Of a DNA stretch of 64,000 nucleotides, positions 14,988 to 25,343 are shown one piece after another. The stretch is from the NCBI GenBank assembly GCA_025765595.1, contig JAIVFH010000055.1, positions 62,001 to 126,000 of the forward strand, written 5' to 3'. The notes under the pieces are model-generated. The model did not search any database. It was not told the origin of the DNA and worked only from the letters and a program-made list of their open reading frames with translations. The stretch's first letter is position 1, and every line of letters begins with the position of its first letter. The stretch is from Obelidium mucronatum (taxonomy: Eukaryota > Chytridiomycota > Chytridiomycetes > Chytridiales > Chytriomycetaceae). A program made the position numbers and the translations under genes.

Positions 14988-17128
14988 TGAAAATGTGGAA
15001 GTTTGTTCTTTTGTCAACTCATTCACTCACATAAAAAAAGAACATGTTAATATACCGTTCAAAGGGGCGGGTCCTTGGGGCTTCTGAACTGCTGAATTCG
15101 GTCTCGGTGGTGGTGGTGATACTTTCTGCGGTGGTGGTGGCGACACTTTCTGAGTAGTCAAAGTTGCTTGGACCGAAACTGTGGGCGGCGGCTTAGCTAC
15201 CACTACTGGCGGCGCTGAATTCGCCTGCACAAGGCCACCAGTCTTCTCAATTTCATTACCAGAAACACCAATCTTTTGACGCGATTCTACATCACCCAAT
15301 GGACTTTCATTTGTGGGTCCCGTCAAACTTGCAGAAGTCGTCGCAAACAGCAAGGCATCTGATACATGCGTTTCCAGACCAGTGGATTCAACTGAAAGTG
15401 GAGATTTGCGGGCGGTTTGTGATGGTTCTATTGCAGGTGCAGGTTGTTGAAGAGAAGCTGAAGTTTGAGAATGCGACACGGACGCAGGCGGAATTTGTGA
15501 CCGAGGAACACCCAGCGGGCTCTTTAATGAATTTTGCTGTGTTATCGCCTGCTTTGTCGGTAAAGGGATTTTCGGAAAGCTTTCAACAAATGCGTTGGAA
15601 TCCGCTTTGCTGCCAGAAGAGCTTGCTAATGGGAGTGAAGCGTTACCAGGGGGCGCTAATTCTCGATGAAATGAGGGTGTCGACAATGATGAACCAGACA
15701 TGTTTGATGGTGTAATGATTTTCGCCGCCTGCGATGAAGCGCTAGCAGCATTGAACGGCATTTTCAGTGGAATAGTTTGACTCATTAGGCTATTCAGCAT
15801 TTCTTCTCTGGTTGCAAACGTGCGATACAACGGCTTAATGGACACCGCTGGCGTTTCTGACGAAGCTGTAGTTGGCGGCGAGGACACAACAGTCGTTGGA
15901 ATCGTGATATAAGAGGTGGACGGCGCGTCTCTTAGACCTGGGGATGGATTTGTGGGCGTGACTTCCCGCTTTTTGGAGCCACTGGATGCTCTTCGAAGAG
16001 CGAGAAGAGGTATATCTTCGTCACTATCGGTTTCGCTTTCTGCATTTGTTGTTACCGAAAGTGATGAGTGGGTAAAAGGCCGCATGATCTGAATTGTTGG
16101 TTTTGCGGGTGAGGTTTGGATGTGGGATGGGGGATTTGCGGCAAGTGGTTGAGAAGTTGGCAATATTGGTTCTGTTTTCAGAATCGAAGAAACAGAAGAC
16201 TCTCGACTTGGTGCTGTTGAAGCTTCCCGCGACACGATGGAGCCAACGAGTGAAGCCGAAATTGAGCCACTTGAAAGAGGAGTATGAGCAGCATTAGCCC
16301 CATTTAAAGTATTATTTGGAGCAGCAGCATTAGCAGCGGCAGCAGCGGCTCTTTTCATTTCGCGTTCCTCCTTCATTCTCGCAATTTTCATATCCAATGA
16401 CATTTTCCCCATCGCAGGTCGAGCGTTTGACGTGGTGGTATTATGCGAAGAGACTGATGCTGTTTGTACAATGCTCGGAGGAGAAATAGTTGCATGAGGC
16501 GATTGGGCAGACAAGTTTTTAGGAGCTTCAACGGCAGCAGAAGAGATGGGAGTCGAAGCTCTGCTTTTAGCAGGCGATGACGGTGTTCCCGATACCGCCC
16601 GCGGAGAGCATACTTTGCAAGAACAAGTTGATTCCGGCTCAGAAACGCGTCGTATCAAATATTCCAAGTGCGGTTGGAATTCTACCGAGCTAATCATCGT
16701 TTTAGTTTTCAAAAGCAGGGGGGAAGATGCATTGAAATGCCAACACCTTGCAAATCTCCTTTTTGATGGATGCCCGTAAAGGTACTTGTCTTTTCGTTCT
16801 TTTCCGTCAGTCGGGAGCGTTGTTTTTAAATACAGCTTGTAGCCTGCAGGGAAGCCGCTGAGCAGGGCGGTTGGTGGGATGTGAGTATCGATCAATGTGT
16901 TTGATAGCAACTGAAAGCTTTTTGGATGCGCGGCATAAGCGGCTCGTGCCTTGCGTGGGAGTGAGTGGGATCAAAGCCAAGCATCGCACCACTTACCGCC
17001 GCAGACAGTTTTTCCAGCCAGATTGTGCCATCGGCTTCAGCTTCGAATGGCGGCGGCGGTTGGTCGGACTGCACGGCGTCACTGGGTGGCAGTGGAAGTA
17101 GCATCCTGTGACTTCCTTGCATATTCAT
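12418..17128 (-). CDS. Clr2-like transcriptional silencing protein B (large)
   Basis: Four exons, 17128-16997, 16910-15056, 14948-14821 and 14742-12418, give one open frame of 1479 residues, nearly three times the length of fission-yeast Clr2. The N-terminus has DGTIWLEKLSAA, then FPAGYKLYLKT, DKYLYGHPSKRRF and a CSCKVC cluster matching the CACKGC of the paralogue at 3350-6132. A very long Ser/Pro/Thr-rich disordered part follows (about residues 120-650), then a short helical domain around exon 3 (SPADQAYILEKFESIKHY) and another disordered part. The C-terminal domain contains PLIVGEFVWVPVII and AVYWPAVVKNV, the Clr2 C-terminal signature. Intron 2 carries a 37-base A run (sense strand) right at its 3' splice site. 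The start lies 31 bp from the GPN3 start on the other strand. Confidence 0.78.
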
Positions 17129-17159
17129 TATTTTTTCTTCAAGAAAAACAGACAAATAA
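17129..17159. promoter_or_regulatory. 31-bp bidirectional start region, Clr2-B / GPN3
   Basis: Only 31 bp separate the ATG of the Clr2-like gene (17128, minus) from the ATG of GPN3 (17160, plus). The interval is T-rich on one half and A-rich on the other. Each 5' UTR and promoter must therefore overlap the other gene's first exon or be extremely short. Confidence 0.7.
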
Positions 17160-18145
17160 ATGGGAAAGCTCTGCCAACTAGTTATGGGGCCAGCAGGAAG
17201 CGGGAAATCCACCTTCTGCGCAACGATAATGACCCACTGCCAGTCAATTGGACGTAGTGTGCATCTGGTGAATTTGGATCCTGCAGCAGAACACTTTGAA
17301 TACAAGCCATCGATTGACATTCGAGATTTGATTACCCTCGAAGACGTTGTAGAAGAATTGCAATACGGGCCGAACGGAGGTCTCGTCTACTGCCTAGAGT
17401 GAGTTGCTTTCACATCCGAACTGAACCACCAACTGACACCTCAAAAAAAAAAAAAAAAACAAAAACCAAAAAAAACTCTCTTCCGAATCAACCGCAAAAA
17501 AGATACCTTGTAAACAACATCGAATGGCTCGAAGAACAGATTCAAAACTTTGAAGACGACTATTTAATTATCGACTGTCCAGGACAAATAGAGCTCTACA
17601 CACATTTCCCCATCATGAAGAACATTGTGAAATGTCTGGAACGAAACGGATATAGAACTTGTGGCGTTTATTTGCTGGATTCACAGTTTGTTCAAGACGT
17701 GAGCAAGTTTTTCAGTGGAGTCATGAGTGCAATGAGTGCAATGGTGCAGTTGGAGGTTCCGCATATAAACATAATGAGCAAAATGGATCTGTTGGGGGAT
17801 CGGGCACAGTCTTTTGAGCTAGAGAGGTTTGTTTTATTATTTTCAGCGTTTTTTGGACGTGTTATTCATTTCTTTGCGCTCAGATACTTTGATCCGGATC
17901 CTACGCTTTTACTAGAAGATGCAAACAAAGAGAGCAGCCCGAAGCTGCATGCGTTGAACCGTGCGCTTGTTCAGCTGATTGAGGAATTCAACATGGTCTC
18001 GTTCTTGCCCCTCAATATCCACGATGAGGATTCGGTCACGCTTGTCCTGTCGCACATTGACAATGCGATCCAGTATGGCGAAGACGTGGAGCCGAAGGAG
18101 CCAAAGGACATGGAAGAGGGCGACGAAGACTTTGACTACGAGTAA
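17160..18145 (+). CDS. GPN3: GPN-loop GTPase 3
   Basis: GPN3 works with GPN1 and GPN2 in assembly and nuclear import of RNA polymerase II. Three exons, 17160-17398, 17503-17826 and 17884-18145, give 274 residues, the family length. The P-loop GPAGSGKST is at residues 10-18, the name-giving GPN sequence sits in [13 protein letters not shown], and [11 protein letters not shown] is the G3 region. SKMDLL replaces the NKxD G4 motif as in other GPN proteins. The acidic C-terminus ends in [12 protein letters not shown] followed by an Asp/Glu tail, as in animal GPN3. The gene is intact and is followed 28 bp later by the ubiquitin hydrolase start. Confidence 0.97.
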
Positions 18146-18173
18146 TCTCTGAATAAAAACGAACAAAAAACAA

Positions 18174-18894
18174 ATGGCTTCGTGGCTGCCGCTCGAGTCG
18201 AACCCCGACGTGCTCAACGCCGCGCTCGCGCGCCTCGGCGTCTCAGGCGGCTCGTTCAGCGACGTGTGGGGGCTCGATGCGGAGGCGCTTGGGTTTGTGG
18301 CGCAGCCAGTGCTTGCGGTGCTGCTGCTGTTTCCTGTTTCAGTAGTTGAAAAGGCAACTCAGGAAAGGGAGAAGCAGGACCCAGTCAACGCCACCGCGCC
18401 GCCGCTGTTCATCAAGCAGACGATCGCCAACGCGTGCGGCACGATCGCGCTGCTGCACGCCGTGCTCAACAACAGCCGCGCGCTGACTCTCGCCGGCGCC
18501 AGCAACGAGCTGGCGGCGAGGCTGCGGCCGCTGACGCCCGGCGAGCGCACGGCGGCGCTGGAGGCCGACGACGCCGTGAAGACAATCCACGCGGCGTCGG
18601 CGACGGAGGGGTGCGTGGTTGCTTTTGCTGTTGTTGTTTCCTGACTCCCGCTGCAGGCAAACTGAAGCGCCATCGGCCGACGAGGACGTTGATTTGCATT
18701 TTATTGCCTTTGTCGAGTCCGAGGGGAGAGTCTTTGAATTAGATGGCCGCAAAGAGAGTCCCGTTGATCACGGCAGCACTTTGGAACTGGGCTTTCTACA
18801 GAGCGCAGTACAAGTAATTCAAAACAAGTTTATTGCTTTGGATCCAGAGGGAAACAACTTTACAGTTATTGCTCTTTCCCAGAACCAAGAATAA
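18174..18894 (+). CDS. ubiquitin carboxyl-terminal hydrolase, UCH (L1/L3, Yuh1) family
   Basis: Cysteine protease that removes small adducts from ubiquitin or its relatives. Two exons, 18174-18610 and 18657-18894, are separated by a 46-bp intron and give 224 residues. The catalytic cysteine lies in FIKQTIANACGTIALLHAV with the oxyanion Gln before it. The catalytic His is in DVDLHFIAFV and the Asp in FELDGRKESP. The N-terminus LPLESNPDVLNAALARLGV matches the UCH start. Exon 1 is strikingly GC-rich compared with exon 2. The short length argues for the UCHL1/L3 type and not BAP1 or UCHL5. Confidence 0.96.
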
Positions 18895-18975
18895 TAAAGA
18901 AGTATTTGAAAACCATTTTTTAACTGCAAAACTTGTCCACAACCTCAACAGCGACAAAAAAGCACAACCGGAAAG

Positions 18976-21900
18976 ATGGCCGAGTACACTGAATATATCC
19001 TTTTATCATCTGGCTCGCTGTCTGGAATCCTCGCACATGTTGTTCGAACGCCAGCATCAACTCCACTGACGGCTCTAACGCAACCTCTTACAATGCATCG
19101 ACGGATCCCTGAACTCGCACATCTTGAATCAGATAATACGCAATCAAAGGCTGAAGATGAAGTCAAGATGGACGTTGATGTGAAGCCGGAAGATGGGAGT
19201 TCTGCTGTTGCGAAAAAACCCGTCACGTTGGAAGACATTGGAAAGATTGCACCATCGTCTCGAAATGCTCTTCATCACATGTATGCCGCCAAGGCACAGG
19301 GCGGGTATGTATCTGTATCGCCGTAGGCGTGTGTTCTTCTGATCGCAGGAGTCGTATCGCCGAAGCCAATGAATACCGCTATAAGCCGTGAATTTTCTCT
19401 CTCTATATTTCTTACTGTCGTAGACGGTGAATAAGTCGCTTCTTGTTGGCGCAGGCGGTGAATTTCTCATTCTTTTGAACCAACGAATTGTCATTGAGTT
19501 TTCTTGACCATACTGCCGAAGGCGGTGGATTTCTTTCCCCTCTTTTTCTATACCGCCAAAGGCGGCGGTGGGCTATTTTTGATACCGCTACAGAAGTAAA
19601 GAGGAGGGATTCAACACACGATCGATACTTACTCAACACGCCAACCCAAAATTTTGGACAGCCCAAACAAACCCTTCTCCTCCAAATTCCAAAAAAAGAC
19701 GCGTCAAATGTTTTTCGGAGCAGCCGAAGAAGGAGAAGACCCACTTGCTCGAGCGAAAAAAAGAGACCCGGATCGTTTCCCGTGGATTCTGCGAGATGCT
19801 CAGAATGAAGTTTTTGTCGGGTCAGTAGAACTAGATAAAGCTTCTACGGATCGCGTTTTGTTTGTTGTTGCTCCGGTAACGTGAATTCAAATTGTTATTT
19901 GTTTTACTTGTAAAAATCCTGATATCCTTCCTACCACACATTTTTTTTTAAAACACACGCACACAGCCCGAAACAGCCCAACAAGGATTCATTGTTACCC
20001 CAGTCACGAAAATCCATAAACTAACAGGAAAACCAAAGTTTCACACGTTTACAACCGAAGAAGCAGAAGAGAAAATGCTTCAAAATGGGAAAAAGGGGAT
20101 GGATCGTTGGACAACTGCTGGTGGAATGTTGAAGAAGGCAAAAACGGTTGAGTTTTTTTTTGTTTTTTTTAACCCTCTTTGCCGTACCCCTCATCTCTGA
20201 ATCTAAACCTCTCTCACACACACACTCTCTCTCGCTCCGGCATCCCCGCCGACTAAAACACACTCTCTGACAACAGGACGAAGAAATCGCCGAAGAAATC
20301 GATGGAATGAAGCTAACCAAAGAAGAACGCGCCGAAATCGCACGCCGCCTCAAGAAATTAAACCCCACCGCGGCATCTAGCGTCGCAAACGCACACCGCG
20401 TTCCCATCCCGAAACAAACAAACTTGGCAGCCGATGGAATCGACGAAGACATTGATTTCGAAGCCGTCATGAGTGACGATGAGAATCCCGACTTTGGAAT
20501 TGAGAATGAGGAGGAGGCGAAGGAGGCCAAACGACGCGAGTATGGCAAGAAGATTGGACGGGCCAATTTTGATGAAATGGATGTTGATGATCATGAAGGT
20601 GATGGTGGGGGTGCTGATTTGGATGGTGGGAAACGCAAGAATACTTCCAAGGGAGTTAAGGTAAAAAAAAAAGGGCATTCTTTTTTCTGTCATTCAAAAT
20701 ATTGTATCAAAGGTTTAACCCAAACTCACACAGAAATTGAGGAAAGCTCTCAAGAAACACGGCAGCCAAGATGCCTATATTTCAGACGATGACGAGACAA
20801 ACATTTACGGAGAAGTCGAAGAAGACGAAGAATCCGATCCCGAACCAGATCCGAAAGCAGCAGCAGCAGCCGCAGCAGCAACAGCTGCGGCTACTGCAAC
20901 AACCGCAACCGCAACCAACGCCGGAACCGCATCTTCTTCCAAACCAGGCACCCCGTCTCTGGCAACAGGCAGCGGCACCGGAAACTCTCCCAACCTCTCT
21001 TCCACAAACTCCCCCGACGTTGCCGCGCAAGCCGCTGCCGCCGCGAAGCTAGCCAAGCAGAAAAAGAAGGAAGATATTCGAGGATACGATGTAGAATCTG
21101 CAGCCAGAAAAGCAATGTACGGAGGAGTGAATCTGAATGCATTGAGAGACGTTTTGAAGACGACGACTGTTTCTTCGACAAAGGCTTTGGAGTTGAAATC
21201 GAATGGTGGTGGCGGTGGGTCTCCATCGTTGGATGGTGGTCGCGGTTCGGCTTCTCCTGATTTGAATGCGTCTGCAAGTGGTGGGAAAATCAAGTTGAGA
21301 TTAGGAAGTTCGAGTACAGCAGGTGGTGGTGGTAGTGGAACTCCAGAAGTCACAGATCGAAAGAGAAAGACGGATTCAAGTCCTAATGTTGATGCAAAGA
21401 AGGTTTGTGGCGGACATGGACTTGCGTGACCTCAAATTTCAACGGTTTGCTTATTTTTTTTGTATGTGTTAGGCAAAGGTTGAGCAAGTTCCTCCTCCGG
21501 CCCCCAGTGCCGCAGAACTCTTGGGAGGTGGGAAGTCGAAAGCCAAACGATCTGGAGGATCCCCATCTCTTCAAGGAGGGGTGTCACCGAACTTGCAGAA
21601 GCAACGATCAAACATCAGTTCTGGTAGTGGCAGCAGTGGTGGTGGCGGCGCTTCGCCTCCATTGACTGCAACAAGTCCTCGACTGGAAGAATTACGCGGT
21701 GGTTCAAGAAAAAAGGCACCAAGTCCAAAAGTGGGTACACCCGGATTAACTCCATCCATCAATGCAGCAACTTCATCGCGAAGTCCAACTGTTCCTGCGG
21801 GTAGTTCTGAAAGTAAGGGACCTCTGGTAGCTTGTTGCTCATTTTCGTCTTCTTATTATAATTGTTATTCCTCGTTTTTCTTTTTTTTGATTTAGATCTT

Positions 21901-22095
21901 GTTACTGAACAAGACATCCGTGCCTTATACGCAAGACCCAATCCACCCAAAACAATCCAAGATATCGTCGCGGGGATCAAAGATAAAATGAAGTTTGACG
22001 AAAACAAGCCGCGCTTAAGTGCCCTGTTGAAGACACTATGTAAAAAAGTGAAGGATGTGGATGGGAAGACAGATATTTGGATACTGAAGGAATAA
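18976..22095 (+). CDS. transcription initiation factor TFIIF subunit alpha (RAP74/Tfg1)
   Basis: Large TFIIF subunit, which binds RNA polymerase II and stabilises initiation. Seven exons, 18976-19304, 19662-19875, 19967-20146, 20277-20660, 20734-21402, 21473-21812 and 21896-22095, give 771 residues with every junction in frame. The N-terminal dimerisation part includes HHMYAAKA and DRFPWILRDAQNEVFVGSVE. GFIVTPVTKIHKLTGKPKF and FTTEEAEEKM mark the fungal/animal alpha subunit. The centre is acidic and then low-complexity (Ala, Thr, Ser, Gly runs). The C-terminus TEQDIRALYARPNPPKTIQD is the winged-helix domain. Intron 1 (357 bp) is filled with a palindromic repeat, annotated separately. The RNA ligase gene follows 83 bp downstream. 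Confidence 0.93.
19305..19661 (+). repeat. tandem degenerate hairpin repeats inside TFIIF intron 1
   Basis: About eight degenerate copies of a unit spaced 35-50 bp, each with a palindromic core like CCGCCGAAGGCGG followed by tggatttct or tgaattttct. The clearest copies are near 19510 (actgccgaaggcggtggattt) and 19553 (ataccgccaaaggcggc). The cores could fold as short hairpins in the RNA. A related copy lies in a SCOT intron near 1370-1395 in the same sense orientation. Confidence 0.75.
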
Positions 22096-22178
22096 TAAAA
22101 CAGTGGAGTTCTTGATTCTAATTGTATCATACTCAATTTTCGACTCAGCCACAAAAGTCTTTCAAAACTCTACAAAAA

Positions 22179-23363
22179 ATGATTCGAACGATTCAAAAAA
22201 GTAGCATGCACTTCACAAAACTCGTCAACTTAGTAGGCCACCGCCAACATACTGCACAAGCCACAGTCTATCCAATACCCTCCCAGTCAAACTCGGCACC
22301 CCAGTCACCAATTCCAAAGCGTGCTCTGGCAACCATCCAAACAATCAAAACAATCGAAAAAATCCCCAAAGCCGACAAAATCGTCAAAGTCACATTCGCA
22401 TCTGTCGCCTGGGAATGCGTCATGAAGAGCACCGAGCCAGAAATCAACAGCAAAGTCGTATACTTTGAAATCGACTCAATCGTGCCCAGTGACGACCCCG
22501 CTTTTGAAGATATGGAGAAGGTGCATTGGCGCGTAAAGACGATTAAACTCCGTGGTCAGATTTCCCAAGGGTTAGCGCGGCCCGTGGATGCATTTGGGGA
22601 CAGGCTTGATGGTATCCTTATGGACGATGGAACGGACGTGACGGATTTGTTGAAGGTTGTCAAGTATATTCATCCGGATGAACGTAGTGTTTACAGAGAC
22701 ACTGGTACTTCCAACCCATCAGGGACATTCCCAGCTTATATTGCCAGGACCGACGAACCCCGCGCTCAAAATATCCGCGATCTTGAAAAGTATCTGGAAA
22801 CTCTTGATTTTCATGTTGCTGTAAAAATGGACGGTACTTCTGCAACGTATTATAAAAAGGACGGTGTTTTCGGCGCTTGTTCGCGGAATGTCGATATCGT
22901 TGAAGCTGAAGCCAACCCAGAACAGAAAAAGTACTGGGAAACAGCCCAGGAGTATGGAATTGAAGAAAGACTACTGGCTCTGGGGTTGGATAATATTGCT
23001 CTTCAGGGTGAGATTTGTGGTCCTGGAATTAATGGGAACCGAGGAAAGATACCGCAAAACACCCTCTATATTTTCACCGCACAAGATTTGAATCGGCAAA
23101 AGAGGTACTCTTCAGCCGCGCTGTCGGATCTTGTCTCGAAATTGAATCAAGTGACAATCGCAGCAAAACCTTTGACTCTTGTTCCGTCTCTTGGGATTTT
23201 AAAGGCTGGAACCCTTAAATCTTGCAAAGAGCTGGCTGTATATTCAGAAGGGACCTGCATAGTTTCAAAGGAGCAGCGTGAAGGAATCGTTTTGCGTTCC
23301 GAAAATGGCCGCATTTCGATGAAGATGATTTCACCAAAGTATTTGTTGAAACATGATTTATAA
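22179..23363 (+). CDS. RNA ligase, DRB0094/Rnl5-like, probably mitochondrial
   Basis: ATP-dependent RNA ligase of the nucleotidyltransferase superfamily: it adenylates itself on lysine and seals RNA 3'-OH/5'-phosphate nicks. One exon, 394 residues. The first 45-50 residues are basic and lack acids (MIRTIQKSSMHFTK...), a plausible mitochondrial presequence. Next comes a small OB-like module, IEKIPKADKIVKVTFASVAW, as in the Deinococcus enzyme. Motif I is KMDGTSATYY with nucleophile Lys216. EGIVLR is motif IV and KMISPKYLLKH is motif V. CGPGINGNR lies in the expected motif III neighbourhood. The gene has no intron in a region where most genes have several, and the family is best known from bacteria and phages, so transfer is possible but not shown. 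Bounded by TFIIF alpha and a convergent SCOC-like gene. Confidence 0.85.
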   Translation: MIRTIQKSSMHFTKLVNLVGHRQHTAQATVYPIPSQSNSAPQSPIPKRALATIQTIKTIEKIPKADKIVKVTFASVAWECVMKSTEPEINSKVVYFEIDSIVPSDDPAFEDMEKVHWRVKTIKLRGQISQGLARPVDAFGDRLDGILMDDGTDVTDLLKVVKYIHPDERSVYRDTGTSNPSGTFPAYIARTDEPRAQNIRDLEKYLETLDFHVAVKMDGTSATYYKKDGVFGACSRNVDIVEAEANPEQKKYWETAQEYGIEERLLALGLDNIALQGEICGPGINGNRGKIPQNTLYIFTAQDLNRQKRYSSAALSDLVSKLNQVTIAAKPLTLVPSLGILKAGTLKSCKELAVYSEGTCIVSKEQREGIVLRSENGRISMKMISPKYLLKHDL

Positions 23364-23459
23364 CGCGGCGTAGAAGAAAAATATCTTTAAAACAGTGGGG
23401 AGAATGAGTAAAAAGATCTTTATTTCCGTAAATTGGAACCTTTCCGTACCCCGTTGTCA

Positions 23460-25319
23460 TCACTTCCTTCCAGCTGCAGCACCAACTCCTTTCATCATCA
23501 TATCTGTTTAAATCGCAAATAGACGGTTAAATCTAAAAGGCCAAAAAATGCATAGATATAAGGGCTTACTCTCAATAACTTCCTTTAACATAACATTTTG
23601 TTCCTCTGCATCATGCGTATCTTTCCTCAGTTTCTCCACTTTGAAAATAAGCTCTAATAGAAGGAAAAAAACGGTCAAAAATAATCCCACTATTCGGCAA
23701 TTACAGCTCATCTTACCAGCGACTGAGTCAATCATATCCATTGCCTGACTCATCAAGAGCATTCTTTCATTATCAAAATCTGCAACACCACCATAATCGG
23801 ACAGGTGCTCGGGATTCAACTTGGATTCATCTATGCTTTCAACAGTCTTGGAAGAAATATCGTATTCCTCGTCCCCTTCAAGATTAACCTCATCCATTTG
23901 TCCAGCAAAGGAATCGTCATCAATCATTGGGGTATGCAACGTGGGTTCCAGAACGATTCCGCGGGAAGAGAACGCCATCGAGATATCACCTTCTTCTTCT
24001 TCTTCGTCACCCAGTTGCTCTTGTTGAATGTTGCTCTGAGACAAAGTTGCAACAATATTATCTGATGGCTTTTCTTGGAATTCACTGTTTATAGCATCAA
24101 TCTCTGGCTCCGTAAATGTTGTGGTTGTGGTTGAGGCAGTGAGAAGTGAGATATCTTGGTCTTCGTCGGGCAATTCGAATTGGGTCAATGGAATCGATTC
24201 AAAAACTGCGATTGGAGATTGGTGTCCAGTAGAAGGGATAGTTGTGGTGGGATCGCTGGAATCGTTGGAGGATATTATCGGATCGTGGACAATGCCAATT
24301 TCTGTTTTCTGTAAGATTGGGGGGTGCGCGACAGATACTGTTGCGAATGAGGCCATTGAAATATCACCACCATCGTCTTCATCGATGTTTACTTCGGGCG
24401 TTGAATCTGTTTTTTTAGATGGTTGCATAGACTGTAGCTCGATATCAATTTCGCCTTCATCAAACAGTGTTTGGCTTGATATTTCTGGACGGAATGGTGC
24501 TACCACGGCCTTGGATATGTCCAGTTCCTCGTCTTCGCCTACATTCTCTGTCTCTTGCTGAAATAATGAACCAACTTCAAATGCAGTTGATGCTCTTTTC
24601 GACGTCGAGTCTTCAACAAGTGTTCCGCTGGCAGTGACTTCCGGCACATTCTCCAAGTCGACATCTACAAGTTCATCACAAGACTTTGTTTCAATTCCCA
24701 TTCCATCCACACTCTTCTCGATCAATAAAATATCAAAGGACCCTGACTTTGCATCCTGAAGCCATTCATCATCATCAGTCACTGCTAGCAACACCAACTT
24801 TCTGGATAACAACATCCACCAAATCATTTACAATTGAAGAAGCAATCAATTGAGAGTCTTCTTTGCTTGAAACGGAAATCGCAGAGCCGTCAAACCGATC
24901 AAAGGAACCTTCAGATGTGTAACCAACATCTCCCAGGAGATCAAATTCGTCTTTCAGATGATAGTGCAGCCAGTAGGGGATACCAAGGCGGGAATCAAGT
25001 TCTTTGTCCAAGTCATCGTCGAGATCCAAGCAAGTCGTTCGTCGGCCGCTTTGCCGTCCACGTCATTCGAGTGCTGATCCTGCGCAGACTGGAGTGAACA
25101 AGTAGCAACACTTGGATCAAGAGACATTTTTGCAAAGTCTTCGTCGAAGCTTGAAATGGGAATCGGATGATCAAGTGGATTCATTTTTGCTCTTGTTGAA
25201 ACAAGTTTCATAGATGTCAAACCACAAGAATAATCCCTCAAAAGAGCAACGCAAACACGCAATGTCGATAAACCGAAGATGAAAATAACGCTATTCAATA
25301 AAGTTATAAGATCTTCCAT
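23460..25319 (-). CDS. SCOC/Slo1-like short coiled-coil domain at the end of a long acidic protein
   Basis: The C-terminal ~60 residues match the SCOC/DUF2205 coiled coil (ERMLLMSQAMDMIDSVAELI, KVEKLRKDTHDAEEQNVMLK, EVIENMMMK). In animals and yeast this protein binds Arl GTPases at the Golgi. Here it is preceded by over 450 residues of acidic, Ser/Thr-rich, probably disordered sequence with several DISMA/GDISM-like acidic boxes (EDEELDISKA, DDGGDISMAS, EEGDISMAFS, EEYDISSKT). Last introns: one of about 60 bp near 23700 and one ending at about 23512. Upstream, introns of about 110 bp (near 25000-25110) and 76 bp (near 24760-24830) join the frames cleanly. The start at 25319 is 24 bp from the VAP start on the other strand. 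The N-terminal exon is uncertain. Confidence 0.6.
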
Positions 25320-25343
25320 TATTGAAAAAAAAGTCACAAAATA
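25320..25343. promoter_or_regulatory. 24-bp bidirectional start region, SCOC-like / VAP
   Basis: The two start codons, ATG at 25319 (minus) and ATG at 25344 (plus), are separated by 24 bp that are mostly A. As with the Clr2-B/GPN3 pair, no space is left for separate promoters between the coding regions. Confidence 0.6.

Noticed and set aside
24760..25110. Apparent frameshifts in the SCOC-like gene
   Set aside because: Two introns (about 110 and 76 bp) with acceptable splice sites restore the frame.
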